The notes beneath the pieces were generated by a model. It saw nothing but the letters and a program-made list of their open reading frames with translations. It was not told where the DNA came from and ran no database searches. Shown one piece after another: positions 26,701-41,179 of a stretch of 64,000 nucleotides of DNA (position 1 is its first letter; every line of letters begins with the position of its first letter). This DNA is from Nautilus pompilius (lineage: Eukaryota; Mollusca; Cephalopoda; Nautilida; Nautilidae), in contig JACATO010000596.1 in NCBI GenBank assembly GCA_018389105.1, positions 591,001-655,000 on the forward strand, given 5' to 3'. The translations under genes and the position numbers were made by a program.

Positions 26701-28627
26701 CGCACCGGTTTTTCCGGAAGGAAACAAGACGAAAACTTCTTGCTCATCTATTTACGGTCACATCCTTTACCGTGATTCCGTAAAGGGGGGAGGGAGGGAG
26801 TTTCTAAGCTTTTACACAAAAAACAACAACAAATGTTTTGAGTTACAGAGCTGTCACAGCTTACTTGCTTCCGCTTATCATCGTCTACATTTCCGCAGAA
26901 TAAGACAACTTCCGTTGAAAAAACAAACATGCAAAATTGTGTTTTTCTTAGTAATTTTCAAGCTAACATTTTAAAGCCCGTACTGTTAATAAAAAAAGGG
27001 TTACCCGATCATCAGATATGGGATCAACCGGATAACAGAAATCTGTCCTATTTCATACGACCTAAGAAAGTGCCCTAATTTTGATGACCCAATAAGCTCG
27101 CCCTATTTGTGAGACCTGAAAGCTTGCCCTATTTTTAAATCCCGAAATCTTTATATTAGTCCATCTGCCAAAGAATAAAAAAAACGTGTCCAGCCAGTGG
27201 AGTGATACCTAAAGACTGATTTCCTGCATGACTCGTTATTACACCAAAGGAAGGGTTTGCGGGAGGAGGGGAAAGAAAAACCGCAGGGACAATTAGTTTA
27301 AAGGCTTTTATTTATTTATATTTTTAAGCTAAATGCTTCCTCGTCTATGCAAAAACCAGATTCTCAGTAGGGGAAGGTTGTCGACTGTCGTATCTCCGTG
27401 AATGGGAAACGAAACCAACAAACAAACCCATTGGTGTCCCCACGGTTAGCCTTGAACATACTGGGGCAGACAGCGTTTAGGGTCAAGACAGGGACAAATA
27501 ACCGACGTACGTTCGTCCCAGCGAAGGCGCGGGTTTTAAAACCATTCGAGCCGTTTTACACCTCGTGAGCTAAAATCAGGGCGACAACCATCATTACACT
27601 TCCATCATATCCAACCGGAAGCAGAAAATCCATCTAGGCTGGCTGGCTCATCCCGGAGTGTCGCCAGGTCGCTCCCCGACGATTCTCCTATCTTTCATAC
27701 ACCACGAGGTTTTATTTACACACGGGAAGGGGGGGGGAGCGGTTCACGCTCGTTCTCTGGTGAATTACTGCCCCGCGCAGTCCAGGCGGGCGGAACAAGG
27801 AAGCGTGGGCAGGTGTAGGGAGGTGAAGTCCGCGTGGCGGTCGCCGAAGTATTCATACGCAAATATCTGATTAGTTATTGTTTATGTGCATTTAGTATTT
27901 TGCAGCTGAATCATAAAAAATTGATGTTCATTTCAGTTAAAGGCGCGTGAAATTCCCAGTGTTATCTATATTTTTGGTAATTTCTCTTTCAGTTATGTTC
28001 TTGTTGAGTACATTCGACTACGAAGACTTCTTCTGTCGCACTGTTTCCTGTCGGTGATTGTACAAATTAATTTGGTGTGGACATAAAAATTCTGTTGTCT
28101 TTTAGTCAGAATATCACTGGAATGCATCATCTGAAACTTTCCGAATCAGGTGATCATCCGTGTAACGTCATACATTTCAGCCACTGGTGCCCGTATATCC
28201 GGTCTCGCTTGAAGTCGTGCCTTGAGTTAAGCGGAACGGAGACGTACGTGACCCGGAACTGGCGCGAATGCGGCGGCAGCAGCAGCAGCTTCCGTTGTAA
28301 GGGATACAGGTAAGCACAAAGATAATCTTATTGATGTTTTAAGCTCTAAACCGTTTTTTTTTTTAATCTGCGGCGAGCTGAATTCTCACGGGAAAAGCGA
28401 TTGAAAGAACCCTTTTCAGACAAATCCCAAGGGGACAGGACCATCTTCCGGGTCATGCGCATGCCTGTGATTTTTTTCGTTTGTATTTAAACCAACGAAA
28501 CACGGTGAAAAGGTATTTCTTACGAAAACGTTCTGTTTCTGCAGTATTACGAAAATGATATATGTTTTTTTTATTTCTGAGTTTGAGATTTCTAATTGAT
28601 TTTAAAGAATATCTTAGACAGCCCCCC

Positions 28628-28706
<79 letters not shown>

Positions 28707-31700
28707 AGACATTAAAGTCTAAATAAAAGTAGTTATTTTTCTTTGATAGAATATTGTCATGTTGTTTCGATAATCGACTAAGCTAACAGCGTTGATTCCC
28801 GCTCCTTTCCTGACGTTTCAGAGTAAATATAACTCTGATGTGGCCCTTCCCCCCAAAAAAAAGAGACGGCGATTCATTTTTTGAAACTGTATTTAATGAG
28901 GGCCTATAACTGGGACCTGGTCTGATTGATCAGACCAATAACCAGGCTGCAGATGATGCATCACCGCTCTTTGAGACCTTGTGCTTTTTCCAGGAAAGAA
29001 AGTGCTGTCTGTATTAAGTTCAAGTAGATTGGCAACCGATTAAAACCGTGTATCGATTTTGTATAACACCGAACACCGTGTTAACGTGTTGCGCATAGAT
29101 TTAGTATTTGTTGGTTGGTAAGTGTAAATATGATGATGTACTTAGCTTCAGAAGACTGCTGCAACCCAGCGAGCGGATTCGTACCCCCAACGAAATTTAA
29201 CGTTTGAGCTCCTGGTCACAGAAAGTGGCTTTTTTGTCGCTGTACGTTGATTTTAATACTTGCATTTTTTTTTAAAAAATCTCAATCTTTTTGGCTTTAG
29301 AATCCACAGAATTTTTTTCTTCTTCTTTTAAAGATGGTTTACAAATATTCGCGAGCACCGCGGTAGTCCGGTGGTTAGTTTACTAGACTGCTAAGATTGA
29401 GGGCTCGAGTTCGAATACCAGTCGGGACCTACTCGGTTTGTACTCTCGTTCTCCTTCAGCAGCTGCCGCGTGGAGTTCCCCCACCACATTAAAAAAATAA
29501 ATAAATGAAGAGTTCTGTCTTTTACCTGCGGTGGAGATTCCACGGGTAACTCTCGATCTTCCCTTTTCTAGCTAGAACCCATGACAGGGGTCCTCAGATC
29601 GTAGCAGTGGATCTCTACAAGTCCGTATCACGTGTAATTTAACCCCTACGAGTTAGTAAAAACGTTTCCGTTGGGCAACTGGTGGCTTAAATCAGATTGG
29701 CGGCATCAGTTGTTGCTTTAATGTATTTTAGAATGAATCAACGAAAAGGGGCAAGAGAGGAAGACTGCAGGATTTCGGACTCCCGCCTTTGATGTATGCA
29801 GAAGCGGTCTTTCGTGAAATGAAGTGTCGTGTCCTGACGAGTTACCAATGGATCTTCCCGTCTTGTTGTTGTGCGTCAGCTGAATTCTAGATGTCTGCGG
29901 ACGAAGACTCCTGAGGAAGAGTCCCTTGTTCAACACAAAACCTTTATACATCAAATGCAATTTAATAAGTAACTCCCTTTTTTTTCTTCTTCTTCTTCTT
30001 TCGTCTGTATACTTTCTGCTTTCGTTTCGCAAAGTAACTTTGCAGTAAACTTGAATTTTCCTCGTGGTTTGATCTCCCACCAAGGACTGCGATAATGAGT
30101 GTTATCCCCCCTTCTTCGTTTACCAGATCATCGCCAGGACGGCAGGCTTTGATTTGACTGATCAGCAGCCGTGGACACAGGTAAACAAACAGTAAAATCT
30201 CAGGTCTTTTTCAAAAAAAGTTGATCACGTTTTGAAAAAGATGACCATGAATGATGCAAAGTTCAAGGGAAGATTAACATAGGTTTACTTTAATACAGAT
30301 TAGACTGTAATAAAAATGATTGCATGTATCAGTAGACGTGAGGTTGGAAACCGTTAAATTGAAATCAGCCTGATTGGTCAAAGACTGGGATGACAGGGAT
30401 TACAGAGGGAGCCCTTCTTTTCTTAAGTTATTATACAATCTGCAAGTAGGAAAACCAACAATTTTGTCTGTTTTTCACATTTAACATAAAGTGCTATACT
30501 ATGAACAACATTGAGGGGTGGCGGGCAACTTGACCGGGAGTGAAAAGAAGACAGAATGTCATAGAGGACAGGCTAAGAAGGGTCATTCTACTGTCACCAG
30601 GACGGCTACGGCAGAATTGAAAACGCGCATAGCAACGTCCAGGTGAGACATGCGCCCGTATTCTACACTAATAGTAATTTAAATCAACGTCGTTGAAAGA
30701 GACCTATAACGGCCCGTGAAGACAACTTCGAGGAAGTTTCCAGCCGGCGAGGTCTCGGGAATAATTTGAGCCCTGCTAAGGGGATTTCCCGACCACCAGG
30801 AGACTCAGAGAAGCAGGTTTACAACGGCAGAGACTTTGTCCGGAAACCTCTTCTAAAACCCACGTCGTTGGGTAAGCGGGGCTAAAAACACAGGAAGTGC
30901 ACCACTGAGCAGCGGAAAACTGTCCTCTCCACCGACAGGGACAGGAGGCAAATAAACCGAAACTCCATTGTTCCTACTGTCAAACATCATCATGAAGGGG
31001 AAAGATCGATGTTCGTGGCTGCATCTACTTTGATGGATTGAAAATCTGAAGGAGACAGACAGAATAAAAACAACAAAGCCTATTATTGTATCTCGATTTA
31101 CCATGCTGTCCCAAATAAATTCAGCATGACTGGAAAAGGCTATACACACCAAGAGGTGCCCTGCATGCACTTCAGCGAGTTTGCATTACCTACATTTCGC
31201 GAGGTGAAACAGAAACCCATAAGAAGAAGTGTGCCACGCTAAACCTGTCAGCGTAATTTCATTAAAATAAAAGGGGTGGTTCAATTTCCATGGCTGTCCT
31301 TCGCGTCAGTTTTCTCCGGGTACTCCTGTTTACCCTCACGATGAGTTCCAGTAAAGTTTTCCGGGTAGATGTGGTGGAGGTTTACCCCCCTGCACCTCAA
31401 CGACTGCCTAAAAGACCCTCCCAAACCGTACCCAGGTAATTCGCTTGATCACCGAACGAGGCCGATAGCCCGCCACCTCCTGTGAAACGTTCCTAGACCT
31501 CGAACGTCAATCAGAGCAAAGTTTTCTCAAGAAGAAGGAAAAGAAAACAACAATCAAAATGAAAGTATAGAGAAAGGAATAAAGGGGTGATCAATCGGAA
31601 CTATTCAGTTACTAAAATAATATTTTCTACTGTAAAGTCAGGGAAATGATTTAGTAGCTAATTTCTAATTGTCTTTTTAAAATCATTAGCCCTGATCAAA

Positions 31701-32482
31701 ACAGAACACCACATTCACCCTGTTCTTTATTCAAAGAACATAACCCATGTGATGCACCATTTATTTTTCGAGTAGATATACCTGTAACAAATGTTCGTTT
31801 TAAAAAAACCTCCGCTAAAACTGGGTTTACTGATCCGCCTTCGGTGAGGAACTCTGAAATTCTGTTATTGAAATGACGCTGACAGGTTTAAATTGGCACA
31901 CTTCCTCGCTATATTATGGGCTTCTGGTTCACCAGTGACTCGCGGAATGTAGTTAATGTAGTCTTGCTAGTGCAGGACACGGCGAGGTTAAGTATGAATG
32001 TTGCAGCGTTTTCCCCTGTTATTATGACGGACGTCGTCTTTATGGCAACCGAATAGCTTTACCTGTCGCTTTCCAGGTATCAGATATCTCCGGCTTGTGT
32101 ACGAACAAGGCGTTGCTATCGTTTTATCCCAGTGATTTGGAGTAACCGGAGAGATGGATGGAGCCGCACGCTAATCGCTGCAGACAATGATAAAACCTAA
32201 TCCAGCTGAGAGAACGCGATAAGCTTGATCAGTAGTGCAAGAGCGGAGCCCACCAAGAAAGAGGGGACTATCATAAATAGTCAAATAAGAAGTGGCGAGC
32301 ATCGGACGGCTGTTTTATAAATGGCGGAGGCGCTAGTCTCTCTCTCTCTCCATCTCCATCTCTCTCTTCTCTCTCGCTGGTCTCCTCCATCTCTCTCTCT
32401 CTCTCTCTCCCTCTCTCCTCTCCTCTCTCCCTCTCTCCTCTGCATCTCTCTCTCTACTCTCTCTCTCTCTCTCTCTCTCCGC

Positions 32483-32532
<50 letters not shown>

Positions 32533-32536
32533 TCCA

Positions 32537-32582
<46 letters not shown>

Positions 32583-32610
32583 AGAGCTCTCTCTCTCTCT
32601 TCGCTCTCTC

Positions 32611-32672
<62 letters not shown>

Positions 32673-32790
32673 TCCATCTCTCTCTCTCTCTCTCTCTCCT
32701 CGTCTCTCTCTCTCTCCTCCTCTCTCTCTCTCTCTCGCTTCTCCATCTCCATCTCTCTCTCTCTCCTCTCTCTTCTCTCTCTCTCTCCAT

Positions 32791-32866
<76 letters not shown>

Positions 32867-33168
32867 CATCTCCATCTCTCTCTCTCGTTCTCTCTCTCTC
32901 CATCTCCTCTCTTCTCTCTCTCTCTCTCTCTCCATCTCCATATCTCTCTCTCCTCTCTCTCTCCATCTCTCCATCTCCATCTCCTCTCTCTCTCTCTCTC
33001 CATCTCCTCTCTCTCTCTCTCTCCATCTCCATCTTCTCTCTCTCTCCATCTCCATCTCTCTCTCTCTCTTCCATCTCCACCTCTCTCTCTCTCCATCTCT
33101 CCATCTCCATCGCTCTCTCTCTTCTCTCCATCTCCATGCCATCTCTCTCCTCTCTCTCTCTCCTCTCC

Positions 33169-33208
<40 letters not shown>

Positions 33209-33241
33209 CCATCTCTCTCTCCTCTCTCTCTCTCTCTCATC

Positions 33242-33301
<60 letters not shown>

Positions 33302-36300
33302 ACCATCTAAAACAGATATTATTTCAAATAAGTTTAGAGTAGACGTTTATTGTCAGAAATACAATGTATACCATATTTACCGATTAGTATCTCCAGCTAA
33401 ATGACTGGTGCCCCTTCTCTCAAAATGCTGTTGCTTAAAGATACTAATCAAACTCCAGCACACAGTGGACGTATTTAATACCTTTTTGATAATCGTCTCA
33501 AACCGCTTATGAAGAAGCTAAAAGATGCAGCTGACTTTATTTTATAATTAAAACAATAAATAATTAAACATTTGAAAAGCAATACATATATTTTACTTTA
33601 AACCTAAAACAAAACGAATTGATTGATCAGTTTTATTTTTAATAGCGGTATTATTAGTTATTGCCATTATTGTTGTTTTTCCTACTAAACTGGGGTCTAA
33701 ACCTAAAACAATCTCCTTTGCCAAGGTTATTTGTAGATTCTACTGCCCAGAACACCATTCTTGAACGTAGACAGTTAGTAGTATCCTTAACCTCCGAGGA
33801 CATCGACAGGAAAGTTTACCGAAGCGTGAATTCTTTCTTAACCTCCCGATTTCTTACTAATTATGCCTATCAAGTAACCTAGTGAAAAACAGTACACATT
33901 GTGGCTACAAAACGGATTAGCTAAACAAAATGTAAGCTGCTGCTAGGGTCACCTTACAGATTAACGACGACGGTCATAGCGACATCCACCACTCGTTCTT
34001 GCTCTCTGCTTTGTTCACTTACTGTAAACTTCTCCTTCTGGCGAACCTGAGTAGAATGCGCAACAAAAAATAACAACAGGCATTCTTTAAATCAGGCGAA
34101 TCTAGTGTTTTCTTCTTGCTTTTTTTTTTAAAAAAAAAAACCTGGTTCAAAGAAAAACAGTTTTATATCCCGAAACTATTGTATGAACAACGTATTTTAG
34201 TGGCATTGGCAACATTGGGAACCGCCCACCAGAGCGGAGAAGCTGGTGAAGATCTGCGCGGACGCGTCCCCCGACAGCTTTACGCCACAAGTTGGTCGGC
34301 TCCGCGCTGATTACCGTCGTCGTGCTTCAAAAAAAATGGCCCAGCCAGCAGCTGTTTTACGACCAAAAAGTCTTTTACCCCCTCGTAAGCTTCGAATTCG
34401 TTGCTCTATTTAAAGACTCCGCCAACCTGTCGTTATGTCTCACACATGCTTGTTTTTCTGTGTGAGGAGGGAGGGCGGTGTAAACACGAGAAAGACGGGT
34501 GTTTGTTTGTTTTATAAAAAGATGACCATCTGTATTTTGTACAAATCAGTAATTAATGGTGATAACCGCGTCGCTCCCCTAGACACGCCTGGTTTGTTGT
34601 GCACGGCCTGCCGTTATAACACTGGGTCTTACAAGGAATGTCGTCGTCTCGAGCATTTAATTCGGCTAATTACCGCGGTGTTTCGGAAACAATCGCGGGA
34701 GGAGGAGGAGGAAGTCCTGTCACCACGGGGTTCAGTCACTCCGCGCAAATAAGCCACCCGAACGACCGCCCCTTTAACGCCTTTTCTGCTCGCGTGAAGA
34801 CAGGGTCTACACTTTTAGTGAAACCGGGAAAAATCGTCGTTGTAGAGTTGTTATTCGCCTCTTTGCATTTTAGATAAATAAGTTCCGTCTTTATGGGTCA
34901 GTACACGTAAAGCAGGGAGCCGTCGCCGCGGCTTATACAAGGACCTGCTACTTTCCGTGGAGAGACTGTTTCTATATGCAGTATTTTGTGCTTTTCGACG
35001 CTTTCTTTAGTAACAACTACTGGCGATTAAAGGCCACTATCCACCATCAAGTCTCGCAAGAAGTTTAGCGGATCTATAATTATATTCCCCGGTTTATTTC
35101 CAACCGATAATTAGTTTTTTTCTAATCTTTATTACTTTACTACCCGCTTACCTGCCTACAAACCATTGCAATCATTGCCATCTTTTTTTTTTTAAGGCAG
35201 ATCTCTCAAACACATGAATAAATTTACAAGACTAATTTACGATTGAGTTATATTAACTCTTCCGGAAAGTCGGAATTCGTGATCACTGTCTGATAACAGG
35301 ACAGATATAACTCCATAACTTGTTCGGCCATGTTAGAAAGTGAAAATAGATTATTTCTGTCAAGTCTGGCCTTCCTATAGGTTTTTAAAAGTTATGTTTG
35401 TTTTTTTTTGTTGTCAAAAAAGACTTTAAAAAACTTCGTGTGCGTCATACGTAAGCTTTAGCTGTGTGAAGCTTGACTGTCATACCTGTGGATAGAATTA
35501 GTTGTATGGCGTTCGACTGTGCGTCATAGTTGTGCAAGAAGTGGATCCTGAGTTCCGTCCGACCTTACTACGTTTGTACTCTGTTCAGTGAGGAAGCACC
35601 GTACGTTTGTTTAGTATTGTTTAGTAAACGTCCGACTTCGTAGCCGTAGCACACCGCTTCATCACCGGTAAACGACCGGACTACTGCTCCCGCTCAGACT
35701 AATTTCCTCCGCTTCACTTCGCGCCCGCGGTCTCTCTAAAAGAATCACTCAGATCCATCGTCAGTAATCTTCTCATCTGCAGACAGAGCAACTCGCCGTT
35801 TTCTTTTTTCAGTTAGTTCTCCACCGCCTGTATAAACTACAGGTGGCATCCAGGCAGATAATTAAAAATTAGTTCACAGAATGGAAAAAAGCCACAAAGC
35901 ACTTGAGAGAGGAGAGGGGCAGGGCGAATGGGTTCGTGCTGCTGGGAGGGGGTGATTGGGTTTTAGAGAAGAGCTGTCTGCTCGGCAGACAGACGAGCGT
36001 CTTGAGAAGACCAAATATTTAGAGAAGAAGGGGCAGCAGACAAGGTCGGGCTGTTAGGGATGAAAAACCCGAACCCAATTTTACCTTTTTTCTCTTAACG
36101 TTTGCGAAGAAGGACCACCTGTGGTGAACCGTCTGCAGGGAAAGGACTCATGACGATTAACTCTCATGAACTAGTTTACAGGTGCGCCGATCTTACCCCG
36201 AGACACGCCGCGCCGCCTATATCTTTGGCAGGCTGCGAAAGGTAATAGTTTCTACAACAGATCTTGAACATCAAAGCGCCATTTGCTCTCATTTCCTTCA

Positions 36301-39300
36301 AGAAGAATTTACCTGGACTGAGACGTTAGCGGATAACTTGTTTGCTTTCCGGTGGTTAGCAGTGCTCCTACTTAATTCGATTTGTAACCGACTTTTGGGA
36401 GCACCACCAGGTATGCATGTCGTGAAGGAGGCAAAGCAGCAACCGCCGCGAACCAGAAACTTTTCCGTACCCTACCTCCTCCAATGCCCTGAACCAGCCC
36501 CAGTAAGAGGCTGACGGAGCAAATGAACTGGGCCGAAGCCGAGAAAGCTCCGTGCTGAGGTGATCCGGTGCCAGACCTTGCTACTAGAAAGGAAATTACT
36601 GAACCTATCATTTTTCAAGTTCTGACGAACTCACGTGACCAAGTGACTATTCGCCAGTCAACAGTACAACTCTTATTTGACTCTTTACCGATGTATTTTT
36701 TCCCCCTTCTTTCTCCTCCTCCCCTCCCATCGCCATCCACTTTATCCAACATCCTTCCTTCCTCCTATGAACAGTTCTTAAAACATTTATCGGGATTTAC
36801 ATCGGGCTGCATTCATGTCCCGTCTTTGACGTCATGACGAGTCAGTGACGCCATCATAAACACCCTACGGTAACGGCTGCGTACTGTTTTCGCGAAAAGG
36901 GATTTTTGTTACTATTTACACACATCTGGTCTTTGTGTCTTTTTAAAAAAAAAAAAAAAGGTCACACATCAGAAGCTATTTGATCTCGTATATGTATGTA
37001 TATATATGCATATACAATTAGTTTGACACCTTGTAATAAATGGCATTTTAATCACCCCACCAAAAAAAGGATTTCAAATAGAATTTACAGAATTTCTTGC
37101 AGAGAAATCTAAGTGAAGTAACAGAGTGGAAAATATATATATATATATAACTGAGATGAAGCTGCGGAGACCAGGGCGACACTTGTAAAGTAAATGTTTT
37201 CCTTTCTTTATGTTCGCTTGCTGACATTTATTTTGTAGAAAATGCGAGGTCAGAAGAACTGAATTAAGTTGGGTTTAGAAAAGACTTAATTACCCACAAC
37301 TGGGTACCGGAGCCAGTAGAGCACTGTTATCTTAGCTTTTTTTAAATCTCTTTTCGAGAGGTCGGAAAATGGCTGAATTAACTTAATGATTACAGCTGAC
37401 AAGTGGTGGAATCGTTAATGACAATGAGACATGGTAAATAATTCTTTCTGCTCGTTTTGTTATGATATCCTTTCGTTTATGCAGTTTGCAGACCTTCGAT
37501 AGAAATTCGTGTGTGTGTGTGTGTGTGTTTAGCTCACTACTATTCGGGAACGAGAGACTACCTTCATTTAGGTACCAAACAAGAAAAATGTTTGGTCAGT
37601 GTCCTTATAATGGGGGGAAAAAAGCCTTCAGAAGTTTAATTAAAGGGGTCGTCATGACAGAGAGATGTAGCAGCTGTTACTCTCGTGTAAGCTAACTAGA
37701 GGAATTAGGTACATATTGCTCCGTGACGGAGACAAATACATTCAAAAAGAGTTATATGGCATGATAATAAGGATCAATTAGAAATTTGGTTACACAACAC
37801 GAGGATAAGAACAAAGAATCAATTAAAAAATTGTGATGCATGATGCGTGAATGAAGAACCATAAGAATTGCTATCGTATAAACAGGAAAAATTTGCGTTT
37901 GTTTAAAGTAAATTTTTTGGAACAATACTAATCTGCATGAAAAAAAAAATCAGAAAAGCAACAAAAAAAATTGTGTTAGATATAAAGAAACAATGAAAGC
38001 CGGAAACAAAATGGGAATAGAAATCTAAAAGAAACTTGGGTTGTATTTGTCGTTGAGGAGGAGGAAGAAGGATTGCTGGTTGTCGATGTTGCGCTCTCTG
38101 TATCATAATTCCAGGTCAAGACAAAGAAATAAAAACCGCGCAGACAGACAGACGGGCGGGCGGGTTGTGGAAGGGGCGAGAGAGCAGGGAGAAAGTAGGT
38201 GGGCTTGTTAATGGAAGGAAGTAAGGAGGAGTACCACGTGTCTGGGAACGGATGTTCTGCGACCCTATCTGGTGGAAGTCTTTTGGTCGATAATTTTAAT
38301 TGTGCACCGCGTAGTTGGTGATGCAGCAGATGGGCAGGAAGACTCCGGGAGAAGTACTGTCAGGGTAATAAAATGAGACCGGAAACGTCGTAAGCTTGTA
38401 TTCTATGAACCCTTGTTCTTGGACAGACATTTTACTCGAATCTGTGTGAAAAATACGACAAATAAATGAGGTATAGAGAAAGAGGTCAAAGTCTTGACCA
38501 GAAACAACGCTTGGGAATAAAAATACTTTGTTTTCAAACTCAGGTAAGCTGGTACCAAAACCTAGATATTATCACTATCATTATATCTTGTACTCATTAA
38601 CTAGGTGATTAGCAACATTCTAATCGGCGCCGTATTGGCCAGAAAACCTTTTGAAAATTTACAGACACGCGGATACACATACACACACACACCTACGCAT
38701 AGAGACACACAAGTATTTTTCTCGGTCAAGAACACGTACTCCGAACGCCATTAACTGGCGATTTACCTATTTTTTCCTGGAGGGAGGGGTTGCTAAAATT
38801 AAACTCCGACCGACCAGATAGATAGACGTCTTCCAGGTTTTTTTTGTTGTTTTTTTTACCTTTAATAGGCTGACGCTTTGTACGTCCACCCATCCATCCA
38901 CCTGGTGCCGAATACCTTCACCCCAGCACAACAAAACTGTCGGTTTGGGTTAAAGCAGCTAATTGTGGGGTTGATCGATGGGAGGTTAAGAGTTTTCCGG
39001 TGACCCGATGAAAGTTTAAGGAACAGCTGTGACCTTTTGGAAAATTTCTAAATATGACCAAACCATGATGTTTTGTGCGGGAGGAGCTATGCCCTCCAGA
39101 GGGCACCACTGTAGAAGTCTTTACTTAACTAGTAGCAGTGTTTTTTCGTGGCGATAATGTGCAGCTATCATCAACAGACAGTCAGCGGATGGTAATTTGA
39201 ACGTCACCCCCCCCCGGTACAATTATGCACACTTAATATCCTTTTTTTCCATTTTTACTACTTTGATTTATGTAGATTTTCGGCAAAGGGCAGGGGCTCA

Positions 39301-41146
39301 AGAAAATGAGACCTCGTGGTGTTCCTTAAATAGTACACAATGTTATGCTGCTCTGCAGCCACCTGCCAAAAAGGGAGTTCTCAATCTGTTTTACGTGTAA
39401 AGGTTTAAACAGCAACAAACGTAAGGTCAGTTCTCTAACCAGCTTTGACCTTCCGACTGCGTAATGGGAAATCGCTTTTGATGTAATCGCTCTCACTATT
39501 TCTTCTTTAAAAAAAAAACGACTAGTGTTTAATACGGTATCATCGGTGGGAGGGACTGAAACCAGGGAGTCGAACCGCATTTTGGAGCTTTAGCCTTCTC
39601 CTTCCTCAGATAACAGCAGCTGGTACTTTGGATCAAGAAAGATTGCAGCGAGAAAAGGGCTATTTCCAAGCAGAAATGCTTTCCCTTCTTTTCATTGAGT
39701 CCAGCAGGGTCTCCGAAAGTGTTGACATTTTTGAGGTTTAAAGCTGACAGTTCAGCCTTATGCCATGAGAAATTTCACCACCCCCAACGGTAGTTAGCTG
39801 TTCTCACACATGCTTTTTCAGATGGGCGCGCAAGGCAAACAGATGCGACCGAACCGTGAACCGGTTATGATTTTAATCGGTTCAGTTCGACTCCCTGACT
39901 GAACCGTCGTCGTGTTCACCTCCTGTTCGTGTCACAGACGACGCTTTTGTCATTCCGTTCGTTCAGCTGCAGTAATTCATATTTTACACCTTCGGGAGTG
40001 AAAAAAAACAACAACAAAGAGAAACAAAAGACAAGCGGAATAAATCTTAATAATGTAACTCTGGAAGCAGATTTAACCGGAATCTGTTCAGAACAGAATG
40101 AAGCATAGATTCTAGGAAATGCCTGTATAACTTTTATGTCATATTGTATATCTCTTTCCTTAAGATCTGACTTTATGCTGCCGAGGTGAAACAAGTCGCT
40201 TTGTGTGCCAGCTCGTAAAGTAGAAAAATAGCGATGTTCTGTCACCCGGTACATCGCGGTGACAAACTGGAGAGAGTAAATATGCAATAAAGATGGCGAA
40301 CAATGTTCACACAACTGCTCAGAAATCTCCACCCAAACTAATAAGCAAAATATTTGTATTTATGAGTTTGACAGCGAAGTAAAATATTAGATTATTAACA
40401 TTGTAAAAACTACTTTCTAGACATAAATCAAACATTTACATCACGGATCGTTCGGAATTATTCATAAGTAAAGTGTTACTGCACACACACACACACAAGT
40501 AGGTCCTCTTAAAATAAGAAAGAAGTGAATCTAAATTTTGTTGTTGGTCAGGTTATTTTTCATTCTACTATGGAATTTTAATGACGGAATGAAATTCTCC
40601 AGAACTAGCGCTCGTTTAATTCCAAAGCCGCCACCGCTGTTATTTACAGTGAATACAGATTACACTGAATGAACTCTATTTTAGATCCCCAAACATTGAC
40701 AGCTCTGTCTTGTGGTGTGTGTGTGTATGTCTTTGTGTATGTGTGTGCGTGTGTCTTTGTGTATGTCTGTGTGCGTGTCTTTGTGTATGTGTGTGGTGTT
40801 TTTGTGTGTATGTGTGTGTGTATGTGTGTGCGTGTGTCTTTGTGTATGTCTGTGTGTGCGTGTGTCTTGTGTATGTGTGTGTGTTTTGTGTGTATGTGTG
40901 TGTGTGTGTGTGTATGTGTGTGTGTCTTTGTGTATGTCTGTGTGTGCGTGTGCGTGTGCGTGTGTTTTTGTGTGTATGTGTGTGCGTGTCTTTGTGTATG
41001 TCTGTGTGCGTGTCTTGTGTATGTGTGTGTGTTTTTGTGTGTGTTGTGTGCGTGTGTGTGTGGTTTTTTGTGTGTATGTGTGCGTGTCTTTGTGTATATG
41101 TGTGTGTGTTTTTGTGTGTATGTGTGCGTGTATCTTTGTGTATGTG

Positions 41147-41179
<33 letters not shown>

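Larger units (their letters stand above)
20760..28180 (+). other. Intron 1, 7421 bp
   Basis: The donor is GTAAGT and the acceptor is TACATTTCAG. The first 650 bp continues the CpG-rich region and has a G-rich block (21042-21075). It also contains a 10-bp perfect inverted repeat at 22091-22115, a GT run with a G-run (22593-22621), a TGACGTCA at 23845 and the 5'-truncated SINE at 25.9-26.3 kb. No additional coding exon was recognised. The ORF at 24459-24677 on the minus strand is unassigned. Confidence 0.8.

Noticed and set aside
30955..31260. Possible second Tc1-like fragment to the right of dispersed-repeat copy A
   Set aside because: A few short stretches recall Tc1 transposase, but the frames are broken and no catalytic motif is clear.
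32321..33310. 329-codon ORF (+) and 240-270-codon ORFs (-)
   Set aside because: They are pure products of the TC tract (Ser-Leu or Arg-Glu repeats), with no domain and stops only at the tract edges.
35500..35620. Possible further SINE copy (ACGTTTGTACTCTGTTCAG region)
   Set aside because: There is some resemblance to the 29.35-kb body but no recognisable head; too weak to list as an element.
39916..40332. 138-codon minus-strand ORF in intron 2
   Set aside because: It starts at a non-ATG codon, contains a low-complexity Phe/Leu run and has no recognisable domain.
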